Source: Alicyclobacillus herbarius DSM 13609 (GTDB lineage: Bacteria; Bacillota; Bacilli; Alicyclobacillales; Alicyclobacillaceae). From it: a stretch of DNA of 55,258 bases. The stretch spans positions 1-55,258 of the forward strand of contig NZ_AUMH01000021.1 of the NCBI RefSeq assembly GCF_000430585.1. Direction: 5' to 3'. Below are positions 28,465-37,262 of this stretch, piece after piece. The notes below the pieces were generated by a model, which saw nothing but the letters and a program-made list of their open reading frames with translations, ran no database searches and was not told the origin of the DNA. How positions within the stretch are numbered: the first letter of the stretch is position 1; every line of letters starts with the position of its first letter. Made by a program: the position numbers and the translations under genes.

Positions 28465-28493
28465 ATTTTGAGGGGATAAGGGATGGATGTCAA
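28465..28493 (-). promoter_or_regulatory. araB promoter
   Basis: On the minus strand TTGACA (28488-28493) and a weaker CAAAAT -10 (28465-28470) are spaced by 17 bp. The predicted leader is about 200 nt. The AraR box at 28497-28512 abuts the -35 element. In the rest of the gap between araB and the antiporter (28257-28668) I see no gene. Confidence 0.6.
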
Positions 28494-28496
28494 TAT

Positions 28497-28512
28497 ATTT
28501 GTACGTACATTT
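28497..28512. promoter_or_regulatory. AraR operator (upstream box of araB)
   Basis: ATTTGTACGTACATTT contains the complete palindromic core TGTACGTACA of the AraR operator and is the best match in the window. Confidence 0.8.
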
Positions 28513-28668
28513 TAGGATAGGGAAGACTATCAATGAACAACGAGCAATATCGGATGGGGAGTTTTCGGGCCGAAGCCACAGAGTGCAGCGTGTTGTCTCG
28601 CCTATTCCTTGAGACCCATCGGCGCCCCAGCGCGGGTCTAAGACGCCGATTCGACGCGCGTATTTCAA

Positions 28669-30024
28669 TCAGACTTTGCGATGAGTATGGGATTGTACCG
28701 GTACAAGCGTACCGTCCAAAACCACCTCTTCCTGCGCCCGGCGGAGAACCAGGTTTTCATCGCCCGGCATCAGCGGCCAGCCCTTGCGGAGCACGTAGCG
28801 CAGCCACGATCCAGCCATCCACGACGTCATCAGCGCGAGCATGACGAGTATGGCAAAAAAGTCTTGATTGATGATGCCGAGCGAAAAAGCGACCGACGAG
28901 AGGACAATGCCCGGTCCGCCGCGCGCGTTCATCGCGGCCGCGAAGTTGAAGCTGGTCCGTTTATCGGTCTTGACCAGGCGGCAGGTGACATATACCACCA
29001 CGCTCTGAACAATCGTAGCAAAGATGAGATAGAGGATAAAGAACCCGACACTGAAATGTTTGGCCAGGTTGAGCTGCAACCCGACGATGGCAAAGTAGAG
29101 TGGGATAAAGAACGCGAAGGAGATGCCGCTAATACCGGTCTCCAAGCGCTTGTACAGGGATTCGGGCAGAGCAAACTTGGTCGCGATACCGGCCAGAAGT
29201 GCCCCATACATGACATCGACCTTCAGGTACCCGGCGATGTCCGCCAAGGCGAACAGGATGACCAGAAAGTACCCGAGAAAGGACGCCCGAAACAAGAAAT
29301 TGGCCCGCTTGGAAGTGATGCGGCGCAGTCCCCACGGCACCACTACGATGCATACGGCGAGAAAAGCAAAGGTGATGATGAGACTCTTGGATACCGTCCA
29401 GGGATCGATGTGGCCTGTACCCGCGGATACCATGCCGGAGGCGATGGCCAAGGCCACCCAGAGGATGAGGTCGTGCACCCCGGCGATAGCGACGACGATT
29501 TTGGCAAACCGGGAGTGCATGATGCCAAGGTCTGAGAAGATTTTGGCGATGACCGGAATGGACGTAACTGCGATGGAAATTGCCACGACAATCTTGAGCG
29601 CGATCACATTGTGCGCGGGTCCAAGAAATTGCGCTGGGTTGAACAGGTAGGTCGACAACCAACCGACGATGAACGGAATGACGGTCGATCCGATGATAAT
29701 CGCGATGCCGATTTTTACGTCCGTTTTGGCAAAGCGGGACTGGAACTTCAGTCCGGCCGTGTACAAAAGCAGAATCATCCCCAACTGATAGACGAGCCCA
29801 AACAAATCACTCTCCGATGAAAAACCGAGGAACAGCCAGTGGAACGCTTGCGGGAACAGGAATCCGAGACAAGTGGGACCGAGCAAAAGTCCGCCTGCCA
29901 CCTCCCCGATGACTCGTGGCACCGCGAGTTTTTCCGCGACATAGCCGAGCACATTGGCGGCCGCCAAGAGCACGACCAACGCAGACAAAAAGCGCACAAA
30001 GTCCGCCGCTGCTAAACTGAACAT
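28669..30024 (-). CDS. CPA2-family cation:proton antiporter under fluoride control
   Basis: A 451-residue membrane protein with about 12-13 helices of the monovalent cation:proton antiporter-2 family: early VPRVIGEVAGGLLLGP, the crossover helix AVTSIPVIAKIFSDLG and C-terminal NARGGPGIVLSS. The position that usually holds the ND or DD ion-binding pair reads H184-D185 (AGVHDLILW), an unusual change. There is no C-terminal TrkA-N or universal stress domain, only a short tail. A fluoride riboswitch lies upstream, so it probably helps expel fluoride or restore ion balance under fluoride stress. The transported ion is unknown. Confidence 0.88.
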   Translation of the reverse strand: MFSLAAADFVRFLSALVVLLAAANVLGYVAEKLAVPRVIGEVAGGLLLGPTCLGFLFPQAFHWLFLGFSSESDLFGLVYQLGMILLLYTAGLKFQSRFAKTDVKIGIAIIIGSTVIPFIVGWLSTYLFNPAQFLGPAHNVIALKIVVAISIAVTSIPVIAKIFSDLGIMHSRFAKIVVAIAGVHDLILWVALAIASGMVSAGTGHIDPWTVSKSLIITFAFLAVCIVVVPWGLRRITSKRANFLFRASFLGYFLVILFALADIAGYLKVDVMYGALLAGIATKFALPESLYKRLETGISGISFAFFIPLYFAIVGLQLNLAKHFSVGFFILYLIFATIVQSVVVYVTCRLVKTDKRTSFNFAAAMNARGGPGIVLSSVAFSLGIINQDFFAILVMLALMTSWMAGSWLRYVLRKGWPLMPGDENLVLRRAQEEVVLDGTLVPVQSHTHRKV

Positions 30025-30302
30025 CCGCGTGTCCCCCCACGTTCATTTTCGCGCCTGGCCAGGCAAACGTGAGATAGACTATGCGTGGGGAGACAACGAC
30101 GGACAAGGCGGTTGTCCGGGGTGGGACAAACACCACCTGGGTTTGCGCGAAAATTCCGCGTTTGCGCCGCCTGCGGGAGGCCTGCGCTGTTCCGTTTGCG
30201 CGGCCTACGGGCGCCCTTCGATTCCGATGGGGCGTGCCGATCGACACGTGCGCTGTGAGGATACAGCGCGCCGGTCGTTGGCCCTGCCGGAATGCGAAAA
30301 AG

Positions 30303-30393
30303 GAAAAATGGCCCCTGCAGCAGCCCGTCCATAGGCCGCCGCAGGAGCCATCATCCTTCGCGAGGAGGTTGTGGTGAGCTCCATCACCGATGG
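30303..30393 (-). ncRNA. Fluoride riboswitch 3 (crcB motif) with terminator
   Basis: On the minus strand the aptamer reads ATCGGTGATGGAGCTCACC and ends GATGATGGCTCCTGC, near-identical in its core to the two copies at crcB. A 16-bp terminator stem (30334-30349 with 30310-30325, three wobble pairs) and a T5 run follow, sharing GGCTCC with the aptamer. It precedes the CPA2 antiporter by about 280 nt; no separate gene is supported in that interval. Confidence 0.94.
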
Positions 30394-30409
30394 AATTGGT
30401 GTATGCCAC

Positions 30410-30439
30410 ATCATAGCACGCAGGAACTGAAGCGGTCAC
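30410..30439 (-). promoter_or_regulatory. Promoter of the fluoride-controlled antiporter
   Basis: TATGAT (30410-30415) with a GTGACC -35 (30434-30439) and an 18-bp spacer lies just upstream of riboswitch 3. Confidence 0.5.
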
Positions 30440-30520
30440 CCGCACGGGCCTAATTTGGCGCAGTCCCCCGATTCGACCATTCAAGTTCACAACTATCCGC
30501 GCAACCATCCGCGCGTCCTC

Positions 30521-30550
30521 TTGTCACAGACGAGCCCTTTCCGATACAAT
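30521..30550 (+). promoter_or_regulatory. Promoter of the DUF2294 gene
   Basis: TTGTCA (30521-30526) and TACAAT (30545-30550) are separated by 18 bp, about 110 nt before the proposed GTG start. The rest of the gap 30440-30661 shows nothing else that I can name. Confidence 0.55.
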
Positions 30551-30661
30551 TAGTCTTGCTTGCCTGCGCACCGTGAACCCATGCAACACGCACACCATTC
30601 GGAGTCACCCGCTGAGTGGATTGAACGTGATCGCGTTCGTGATCAAGGAGAGAACGCACTA

Positions 30662-31045
30662 GTGAACAGGTCCAAAGGCTGGATAGAATCAGAAATCAGC
30701 AAGGCCCTGACCAAATGGGAAAAAGACTATCTCGGCCGGGGCTCTGTGTCGGTGAAAACCGACATTTTGCGGGACCTCATCATTGTGTCCCTGCAGGGGA
30801 TCCTCAGTTCAGCGGAATATGCCCTATGCGAATCCCGCGAGGGCATGCTGTCGGTGAAACGCAACCGTACGAGCCTGGTGGAATCCGGCATCGAGGATCT
30901 GAAACAAATCATCGGGCAGATCACCGGCGAAGAGGTCAGGAGTTTTTACACCGACCTGAGCACGCGTACGGGCGAACGCATCATGGTATTCCGACTCAAC
31001 GACAACTTGGAAAAGAAACTGACCAATGGAGATACCCGAGAATAA
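30662..31045 (+). CDS. DUF2294 domain protein
   Basis: A 127-residue soluble protein of the DUF2294 family (KGWIESEISKALTKWEKDYLGRG at the start, TDLSTRTGERIMVFRLNDNLEKKL at the end), whose biochemical role is unknown. The frame is open to 30560, but the conserved domain starts at GTG 30662, preceded by AAGGAG. It lies upstream of the inorganic carbon transporter genes dabB and dabA on the same strand, separated by a structured leader. A regulatory or accessory role in carbon uptake is possible but only inferred from position. Confidence 0.82.
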   Translation: MNRSKGWIESEISKALTKWEKDYLGRGSVSVKTDILRDLIIVSLQGILSSAEYALCESREGMLSVKRNRTSLVESGIEDLKQIIGQITGEEVRSFYTDLSTRTGERIMVFRLNDNLEKKLTNGDTRE

Positions 31046-31066
31046 GTGGCCACCTGCTGCTGGGTG

Positions 31067-31248
31067 TCCTTCAAAACACCCCCATGTGGGTGCGTTGAAG
31101 GATAACCGGCAACGGGTAACCGCACGGGAGTTCTGAAGACCATCCGCAAGATGGGATGAAGAGAAACCGGCGAGGGCCCATCGCGTACTGCCTTCTCGGC
31201 GCTTTGCGCCAATGAGGGCGGTGCCGAGTGGACCGCGCCGGTTTTTTA
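31067..31248 (+). ncRNA. Structured leader with terminator upstream of dabB (unknown class)
   Basis: The 180-nt region folds by eye into an 8-bp stem TCCTTCAA/TTGAAGGA (31067-31074, 31095-31102) enclosing a CACCC/GGGTG hairpin, a CCATC/GATGG hairpin (31140-31154), and a long terminal hairpin AACCGGCG...CGCCGGTT (31165-31178 with 31230-31243, two mismatches) followed by a T run (31242-31247). Inside it ACTGCC/GGCGGT and CTCGGC/GCCGAG are mutually exclusive pairings. This resembles an attenuator or riboswitch, but it matches no class I recognise. Confidence 0.55.
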
Positions 31249-31341
31249 TTGTGCCGGTTTTATGGTTCAGCTCGCGGGCTGCGCGTTTACATGCCCCGCA
31301 CACGCTTTTCAGGGCAGGATTTTGGGAGAGGGGGAACGAGA

Positions 31342-32847
31342 ATGCAGCAAGCAGTTCTTGTGGCCTGGTTGGGGGCTTGGGCGGTCGTGTTGACCAGCGC
31401 AATGGTACTCGTGTCCCCCCGCGTGCCACAGCGTTGGGTGAACCCGCACGTTCGCCTGCTCTGGTTGCCAGTCGCCGTGTCATTGGCAGGCGTCAGCGCC
31501 ACCGATTCGGCGACGGTATGGGGGCCGTGGCGCGCCGACAGGTTGGGATGGTTCATGGCATTGTACATCTCCCTCCTAAGCGTGATCATACAAACCTTTT
31601 CCGTACGTTACCTGCATGGGGATCGCGCGTACCGGGGTTACTTCGCGGGGTTGACATGGGTGACCGGCGCGGCGACCGTCACGTGGATGAGCGATAACCT
31701 GGCGGTGTTCGCCTGTGGCTGGACGCTCATGGGCGCCTGCCTCACCGCGTTGGTGGCACTGAAACGTGAATGGGCCCCCGCGCGGGCAGTCGCCGTACTG
31801 TGCGCGAAACGGTTTCTCCTTAGCGCAGCGGCGGTCGGAACAGCAGCGCTGTGGCTCGGGATAGTGAGCGGCTCCTGGAGGATGTCGATCGCGCTCGCCC
31901 ACGCGCCGCAAATCGCCCTCTGGGAGCGGGTGGGCATAAGCGGGCTGCTCATCCTGGCCGCTCTGATTCAGGCCGGTGGCTGGCCCTTTCAGCGCTGGTT
32001 GATGGAGTCGGCGGTGACGCCCACTCCGGTGTCGGCCGTCATGCACGCCGGTTTGGTGAACGCAGGCGGACTGCTGTTGACCCGCACAGCGCCGCTGTTT
32101 GACAGGAGTGGTATGGGGCCGCACGTGGCCCTGCTGGTGCTGGCCTGGGTGTCCGTGCTCCTGGGCACGGGCATCCTGCTCGTGCACGTGGACTACAAAC
32201 GGCAGCTGGTGGCATCGACGATGGCGCAAATGGGCCTGATGCTCTGCCAATGCGCCCTCGGCGCTTACGACGCTGCCGTCGTCCACCTGGTCTTGCATGG
32301 CTTTTTCAAAGCGACCCTCTTTTTGCGATCCGGATCCGTAGTACCGCGACCCCAACGGCGAACGGCCGCATCGGCCGCTCGACCGGGCTCGTGGCTGGTA
32401 TTTGGTTTCGTCCTGGCGGTGGTCTTGGGCGGCGCGTATTGGGCCATTGCGCCCGGTGAACCGGCCCGCCTCCTCAGCGCACTGTTCCTCGGCGCCGGCG
32501 CGATGCTCGGATGGCGGCAGCTGTTCGCCGTCCGGGAAGGCCGGTGGTTGGGCGTCGGCGCCATCATCCTGGCCGTCCTGGCGGCCGAAGGCGTTCGCAC
32601 GTGGCTGACCGGGTTTGTCCGCGACGCCTTATCGACTGCGTGGGCCCCGCCGGATGCCCTGCCGGTCTTCGCCTTCCTGCTGTTTGCTGGCGGTGCGCTC
32701 GGTTTCGCACTGCTCAGCGCCCGGCCGGGATCGCGGGCGTTTGCGCGCCTGTATATGTGGTTGGTGCACTTCGGCGAACCACGGTTGGAAGCCATGGAAC
32801 CCCATCCGCGCTATCTGGCGACCTATGTGAAGGAGGGGAGCCTTTGA
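31342..32847 (+). CDS. dabB: Inorganic carbon transporter subunit DabB (NuoL-like)
   Basis: A 501-residue membrane protein of the proton-conducting NuoL/MrpA-like family with about 13 helices. It has the conserved HAGLVNAGGLLL and the helix MAQMGLMLCQCALGAYDAAVVHLVLHG region, where the lysine and histidines for proton transfer lie. DabB is the membrane partner that energises DabA for bicarbonate accumulation. ATG 31342 follows GAGAGGGGG; the longer frame from 31228 runs into the leader terminator. Its stop overlaps the dabA start (TGATG). Confidence 0.92.
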   Translation: MQQAVLVAWLGAWAVVLTSAMVLVSPRVPQRWVNPHVRLLWLPVAVSLAGVSATDSATVWGPWRADRLGWFMALYISLLSVIIQTFSVRYLHGDRAYRGYFAGLTWVTGAATVTWMSDNLAVFACGWTLMGACLTALVALKREWAPARAVAVLCAKRFLLSAAAVGTAALWLGIVSGSWRMSIALAHAPQIALWERVGISGLLILAALIQAGGWPFQRWLMESAVTPTPVSAVMHAGLVNAGGLLLTRTAPLFDRSGMGPHVALLVLAWVSVLLGTGILLVHVDYKRQLVASTMAQMGLMLCQCALGAYDAAVVHLVLHGFFKATLFLRSGSVVPRPQRRTAASAARPGSWLVFGFVLAVVLGGAYWAIAPGEPARLLSALFLGAGAMLGWRQLFAVREGRWLGVGAIILAVLAAEGVRTWLTGFVRDALSTAWAPPDALPVFAFLLFAGGALGFALLSARPGSRAFARLYMWLVHFGEPRLEAMEPHPRYLATYVKEGSL

Positions 32848-35558
32848 TGAGTAAAACCGTACTTACCCTGGAACGAGTCGAACGGGACCATGTCGCGATA
32901 TGGAACGAACGGGATGGCGCCTCCATCCAGGAACAGGTCCGGCGGGCAGCCGACGCCATCGCGCCCGTTTGGCCCCTGTCGACCTTCATCGCCCGCCATC
33001 CGTGGCCGAACTTGGAACACCTGCCTTTCGCCGCGGTGGCGGAGACGCTTTACGAGACCCAAGGGACTTTCTTGTATCCATCACCCGCCGTTGTGAGCGC
33101 CGCGCTGGAGCGTGGCGAAATCCAGCGTGATCTGGCCGAGCAACGGCTGGTGCGATGGCTCGACAAGCAGCCCCTGCCCATGCCGCGGCCACAGGCGGAG
33201 CGGCTGTGTCGGGCCCTGCTTTGGAGTGTGGATGGGTCGTTGGAAGCGACCGACGAGGGGTCGGCGGAGGCCGCCTCTCCAGAACTCCTCCGGCTGGCCG
33301 AAGACGCGGTTCAAAGCGGCATCGCGCCTGACCGTGAGCCCGTGCGAAAGCCTGTGAGCGCTAAACTGAAAACGTTGGGTGCACGGTTGGACCAACAGAT
33401 GATCAAATGGTGCAAACTCTTTTTGGACGAAGGCGAGGCACTGTGGCGCTTGCCAGGCCGCGAGGGCGGCTTGTACCGTGCCTGGCGCTACCTGGTCTCG
33501 GTCGATCCCGCCCTGAGCAAAGAGGAACGGGAGCGGCTCGACGGTTGGCCGCAGGAGGCCACGGAGGGACTGTTGCAGGCGCTCGACAAGTTGGGCGTGA
33601 CAGAAGATGTGGAGGCGTATCTCCGGGCGCACCTGCTCGCGCTGCCCGGTTGGGGCGGGATGTTGTGGTGGCACTCGCAGCAAGCGGGCCTCGACACGGC
33701 ATGGCTGCTCGAATACCTGGCCGTCCGTCTGTCCCTGGAGTGGGCGCTTTGCGCGCCGTATCTGCCCCTCCTCGATGCCCTACGCGAACCGGCAGATACC
33801 GCAGCGAACGCGGTGCTACCGCTTTTACACGCGTGGTGCCGCTGGGGCGGGATTACGCCGAAGGCCTGGCGGGACTTGCATCCGGAGGCGAAGCGGGCTG
33901 GCCTCGCGTGGATCGATCGATTCGTACGGATCGACCGTTGGCACATCTGGTTGGAGGCGTGGGAAGAGACGTATGAAGCGCACCTCCGGGAGTCCCTGTG
34001 CACCCATTCGAGCGCGGAGCCGGCGCAACCGGCGGTGGCGCAACTGCTGTTTTGCATCGACGTCCGATCCGATGCCTTCCGCCGCCACATCGAACAATCC
34101 GGTCCCTTTGAAACGTACGGGTGTGCCGGCTTCTTCAACCTTCCCATCCGCACGCGAGCGCTGGACAGCGTGTACGCCCATCCGTCGTGCCCGCCCATCG
34201 TGGCACCAGAGGTGGAGGTCCGCGAGTCCGCCGCCGATGCGGAGTCGGTCATGGCATACCGTCAGCGGCGTAACGCCGCCCGGTTCGTGGGCCGGATGTT
34301 CAAGAAGACGAAGCAACACGTATTGGCGAGCTTGGCCTTGCCTGAACTCAGCGGGCCGTGGCTCGGCATGAGCACGCTGCTGCGGACGGTGGCACCGTCT
34401 GGAACCGGTCGCCTCCTGCGTCTCGCGGATGAGCTGGTGGAACAGAAGCCACCCACGCGCTTGTCGCTGTTTCGCGCATCGTCGGCCAGGGACGCGACCG
34501 CCAGGGACGTGACCACCGGGGCGTCGGGCGTTCCGGTGGGAATGACCGCCCGAGAAATGGTGGACGCTGTGGGCGGGCTATTACGCTCCGTCGGCCTGAC
34601 GTCGTTTGCTCCTTTGGTTGTGGTCTGCGGCCACGAAAGTCAGACCGTGAACAATCCGCACGCGGCCGCCCTCGACTGCGGCGCCTGCGGCGGTGCGGCC
34701 GGGAGCTTCAACGCCCGCGTGTTCGCCGCCCTGTGCAATCTGCCAGAGGTGCGCGACGGGCTCGCTCGGGAGGGAATATGTATTCCGGAAGACACCGTCT
34801 TCGTGGCAGCCGAACACGTGACGACCACGGATGAACTGCGATGGCTCGATATCCCGGATCTGCCTCACGCAGCAAGAGATGCAAAGGCGATGCTCACCCG
34901 TGCGCTGCAGGAAGCGCGCTGGCATACAAACGTCGAGCGAATGGAAAAGCTTCCACACGCCAGTTCGGTGTTAAACCCTGTCCGCGAAATGAACCGCCGC
35001 GCCACCGATTGGAGTGAAATTCGCCCGGAGTGGGGATTGGCAGGTAACGCCAGCTTCGTCATCGGAAGCCGGCGCTTGACCGCGTCCGCCGAGCTTCACG
35101 GACGGGCATTTCTCCACAGCTACGACTGGCGCGTTGACCCGGACGGGGATTGCCTGGCCTCCATCATCGGCGGCCCAGTCACCGTGGCTCAGTGGATCAA
35201 CCTGCAGTACTACGCGTCCACCGTCGCCCCGCACGTGCATGGCAGTGGGAATAAAGCCACCCAAACCGTGACCGGTGGCATCGGAGTGATGCAAGGCAAC
35301 AGCAGTGACCTCCTGACCGGGCTACCATGGCAGTCCGTGGCCGCGTCGGATGGGGTGCTGTTTCACCGGCCGCTCCGACTGCTCGTCGTCATCGAGGCGC
35401 CGCGGGCGCACATCGAACGCCTGCTCCGGCACGATCCAGAGTTCTGCCTCAAGGTGAAGAATGGATGGCTGCGCTTGGCCTCCATCGATCCCGAGAGCAA
35501 CTCCTGGATCACCTGGGAACCGGATAGGGTGGACGCCCTGCTCGTCCATGCGGTGTAA
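32847..35558 (+). CDS. dabA: Inorganic carbon transporter subunit DabA (DUF2309, carbonic anhydrase-like)
   Basis: A 903-residue cytoplasmic protein of the DUF2309/UPF0753 family that hydrates CO2 vectorially together with DabB. The zinc site of the beta-carbonic anhydrase-like core is complete: C403 and D405 in FCIDVRSD, H596 in VCGHESQ and C611 in LDCGACGG, with the family's 15-residue spacing between the last two. ATG 32847 is preceded by AAGGAGGGG in the end of dabB. The pair is followed by a strong terminator. It suggests a need for CO2/bicarbonate for anaplerosis or autotrophy. Confidence 0.95.
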   Translation: MSKTVLTLERVERDHVAIWNERDGASIQEQVRRAADAIAPVWPLSTFIARHPWPNLEHLPFAAVAETLYETQGTFLYPSPAVVSAALERGEIQRDLAEQRLVRWLDKQPLPMPRPQAERLCRALLWSVDGSLEATDEGSAEAASPELLRLAEDAVQSGIAPDREPVRKPVSAKLKTLGARLDQQMIKWCKLFLDEGEALWRLPGREGGLYRAWRYLVSVDPALSKEERERLDGWPQEATEGLLQALDKLGVTEDVEAYLRAHLLALPGWGGMLWWHSQQAGLDTAWLLEYLAVRLSLEWALCAPYLPLLDALREPADTAANAVLPLLHAWCRWGGITPKAWRDLHPEAKRAGLAWIDRFVRIDRWHIWLEAWEETYEAHLRESLCTHSSAEPAQPAVAQLLFCIDVRSDAFRRHIEQSGPFETYGCAGFFNLPIRTRALDSVYAHPSCPPIVAPEVEVRESAADAESVMAYRQRRNAARFVGRMFKKTKQHVLASLALPELSGPWLGMSTLLRTVAPSGTGRLLRLADELVEQKPPTRLSLFRASSARDATARDVTTGASGVPVGMTAREMVDAVGGLLRSVGLTSFAPLVVVCGHESQTVNNPHAAALDCGACGGAAGSFNARVFAALCNLPEVRDGLAREGICIPEDTVFVAAEHVTTTDELRWLDIPDLPHAARDAKAMLTRALQEARWHTNVERMEKLPHASSVLNPVREMNRRATDWSEIRPEWGLAGNASFVIGSRRLTASAELHGRAFLHSYDWRVDPDGDCLASIIGGPVTVAQWINLQYYASTVAPHVHGSGNKATQTVTGGIGVMQGNSSDLLTGLPWQSVAASDGVLFHRPLRLLVVIEAPRAHIERLLRHDPEFCLKVKNGWLRLASIDPESNSWITWEPDRVDALLVHAV

Positions 35559-35574
35559 CGCCCGGAAACCAGTT

Positions 35575-35619
35575 TCGGCCGGCGAAAACCCGTTTCTTCG
35601 CCGGCCGATTGTTTATTTT
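35575..35619 (+). terminator. Rho-independent terminator after dabA
   Basis: A perfect 12-bp stem (TCGGCCGGCGAA 35575-35586 with 35597-35608) is followed by TTGTTTATTTT. It separates the dab unit from the convergent tag cluster. Confidence 0.9.
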
Positions 35620-36449
35620 ACCGCCGCCTGCAAGAATTCCCCCTGCTGCTTACGCATCACGCGCTCCTTGTACTGACGCTTCTCCTTGTCAGACATCGCC
35701 CGGTACTCCTTGAGAAACTTCTCGTACTGGGGGATGATTTCGGCGACCGTCCCGTATCCACGCACCTCACCGTATTCGAGCCACAACGCCTTTTCGCAGA
35801 AGCTCTTCACCTGGCCAATCGAGTGGCTGATGAAAAAGATGGTCTTGCCACGCTCCTTGAACTCGTTCATCTTGTCCAGACACTTGTCGGCAAAAGTCTG
35901 GTCACCCACCGACAGCGCCTCATCAATGACGAGGACGTCCGGATCGATATTGACCGAGATGGCAAAGCCCAGGCGCGACTTCATCCCGCTCGAATAGGTC
36001 TTAACCGGCTGGTCGATAAACTTCCCGATATCAGCGAACTCGATAATGTCCGGCTCCATGGCGCGAATCTGCTTTTTGCTGAAGCCAAGCATCAGGCACT
36101 TCAGCTCGATGTTCTCACGGCCGGTCAACTGATTGTTCAGGCCGGACGAAATGGCGATAAGCGAGGCCTGGCCGTCAATCTTAATCGTGCCGCTGGTCGG
36201 TGGCAGGATGCCGGCGATAATGTTGGACAGGGTCGATTTGCCCGATCCGTTCACGCCCACGATACCGATGACGTCCCCTTTGTCCGCCGTGAAGCTGACG
36301 TTGCGCAGGGCATAAAAGTCTTCGCCGTAGCCACCAGGGAGAATCATATCCAACAGGCGTTCGGATGTGCGCTTAAACAGCTTGTATTTTTTTGTTACGT
36401 TCTCGACAATGACTGCGTGTTCCATATTTTTCACATCCATCTCAGGCAT
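35613..36449 (-). CDS. tagH: Teichoic acid export ATPase TagH
   Basis: The 278-residue ATPase of the wall teichoic acid ABC exporter. Walker A GVNGSGKST, the GLNNQLTGRENIELKCLMLG segment typical of TagH, the signature YSSGMKSRLGFA and Walker B VLVIDEALSVGD are present. It has no long C-terminal extracytoplasmic domain. Several starts are possible (ATG 36449, 36440, 36425); the family-conserved part begins around 36425. It lies directly after the permease tagG and is the last gene of the cluster. Confidence 0.94.
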   Translation of the reverse strand: MPEMDVKNMEHAVIVENVTKKYKLFKRTSERLLDMILPGGYGEDFYALRNVSFTADKGDVIGIVGVNGSGKSTLSNIIAGILPPTSGTIKIDGQASLIAISSGLNNQLTGRENIELKCLMLGFSKKQIRAMEPDIIEFADIGKFIDQPVKTYSSGMKSRLGFAISVNIDPDVLVIDEALSVGDQTFADKCLDKMNEFKERGKTIFFISHSIGQVKSFCEKALWLEYGEVRGYGTVAEIIPQYEKFLKEYRAMSDKEKRQYKERVMRKQQGEFLQAAVK

Positions 36450-36455
36450 GGCACT

Positions 36456-37262
36456 TTACATATAGTCGACAAAATGCGCTCGAAACTTGAGATGCACCAT
36501 CGATCCAAACACAAAAAATAGGATGACGACAACCCAAAAATACACGGTATAACTGGCGTGATCGACCAGATACCAGGACGTGCCGAGCAAGGCGGAGCGG
36601 TAACCCTCGACGATATAGTACAAGGGATTGAGCCGCATGATGACCTGCACCAAGTGCGGTAGGTGACTGGGGTCCCATAAGAGCGGTGTCAGATAGAGCA
36701 GGATACGCACCAACGACTGGACGATCATTTGCACATCGCGGACCACCGTTGCCAACGTTGAGGTGATGAGCGAGAAGGAAACCAACAGCGCCAGCAGACC
36801 AAACATGTAGTAAGGCAACTGTACCAGATACACAGAGACGTGGTACGGTGTGAACTGAAAGATGATGAAAATGACGGCTAACAGCATCAGGTGCTGATAG
36901 AACTTGGCGGTAATGACGTAGGTCGGAATCACGCTGATGGGGAAATTCATTTGTGCCACCATGCGGATGCGCGTGTAGACCGACTTTGAGGCCTGTAAGA
37001 CGGCCTGGTTGACGAAAAACCAGACGGTCATCCCGGCCAGCATCCATAGGATGAAAGGGATATGGCCAACGGGGTGGCGGCCACGAATGCCGTAGCCAAA
37101 CACGAACCAGTAAATGGCTATCTGAATCATCGGGTTTATAATTTCCCAGAGAATGCCGAGGTACTGGTTGCTGTTGTCGCTCTTCAGCTCAAACAGCGAC
37201 AGCCGGCGAATCAGGTACAAATTGCGAATGTGTTCCATCAAAACCGTTACGGCTGAACGCAT
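36456..37262 (-). CDS. tagG: Teichoic acid export permease TagG
   Basis: A 268-residue ABC-2 type permease with six membrane segments. Its N-terminal amphipathic region (IRRLSLFELKSDNSNQYLGILWEIINP) is typical of TagG and other polysaccharide exporters. ATG 37262 follows AGAGGA and lies 16 bases inside the end of the upstream glycerophosphotransferase gene. Together with TagH it flips lipid-linked teichoic acid across the membrane. Confidence 0.93.
   Translation of the reverse strand: MRSAVTVLMEHIRNLYLIRRLSLFELKSDNSNQYLGILWEIINPMIQIAIYWFVFGYGIRGRHPVGHIPFILWMLAGMTVWFFVNQAVLQASKSVYTRIRMVAQMNFPISVIPTYVITAKFYQHLMLLAVIFIIFQFTPYHVSVYLVQLPYYMFGLLALLVSFSLITSTLATVVRDVQMIVQSLVRILLYLTPLLWDPSHLPHLVQVIMRLNPLYYIVEGYRSALLGTSWYLVDHASYTVYFWVVVILFFVFGSMVHLKFRAHFVDYM

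Noticed and set aside
29807-30508. Open frame of 233 codons on the minus strand covering the fluoride riboswitch 3 leader
   Set aside because: It runs through the riboswitch and terminator and into the antiporter in the wrong frame; composition is not protein-like.
31131-31170. Hammerhead-like CTGAAGA followed by a hairpin and GAAA in the dabB leader
   Set aside because: The core is CTGAAGA rather than CTGATGA and the GAAA is displaced by eight bases; stems I and III cannot be drawn.
31200-31250. T-box-like string GAGGGCGGTGCCGAG in the dabB leader
   Set aside because: It lacks the full T-box antiterminator and the partner strand, and the gene downstream is not amino-acid related.
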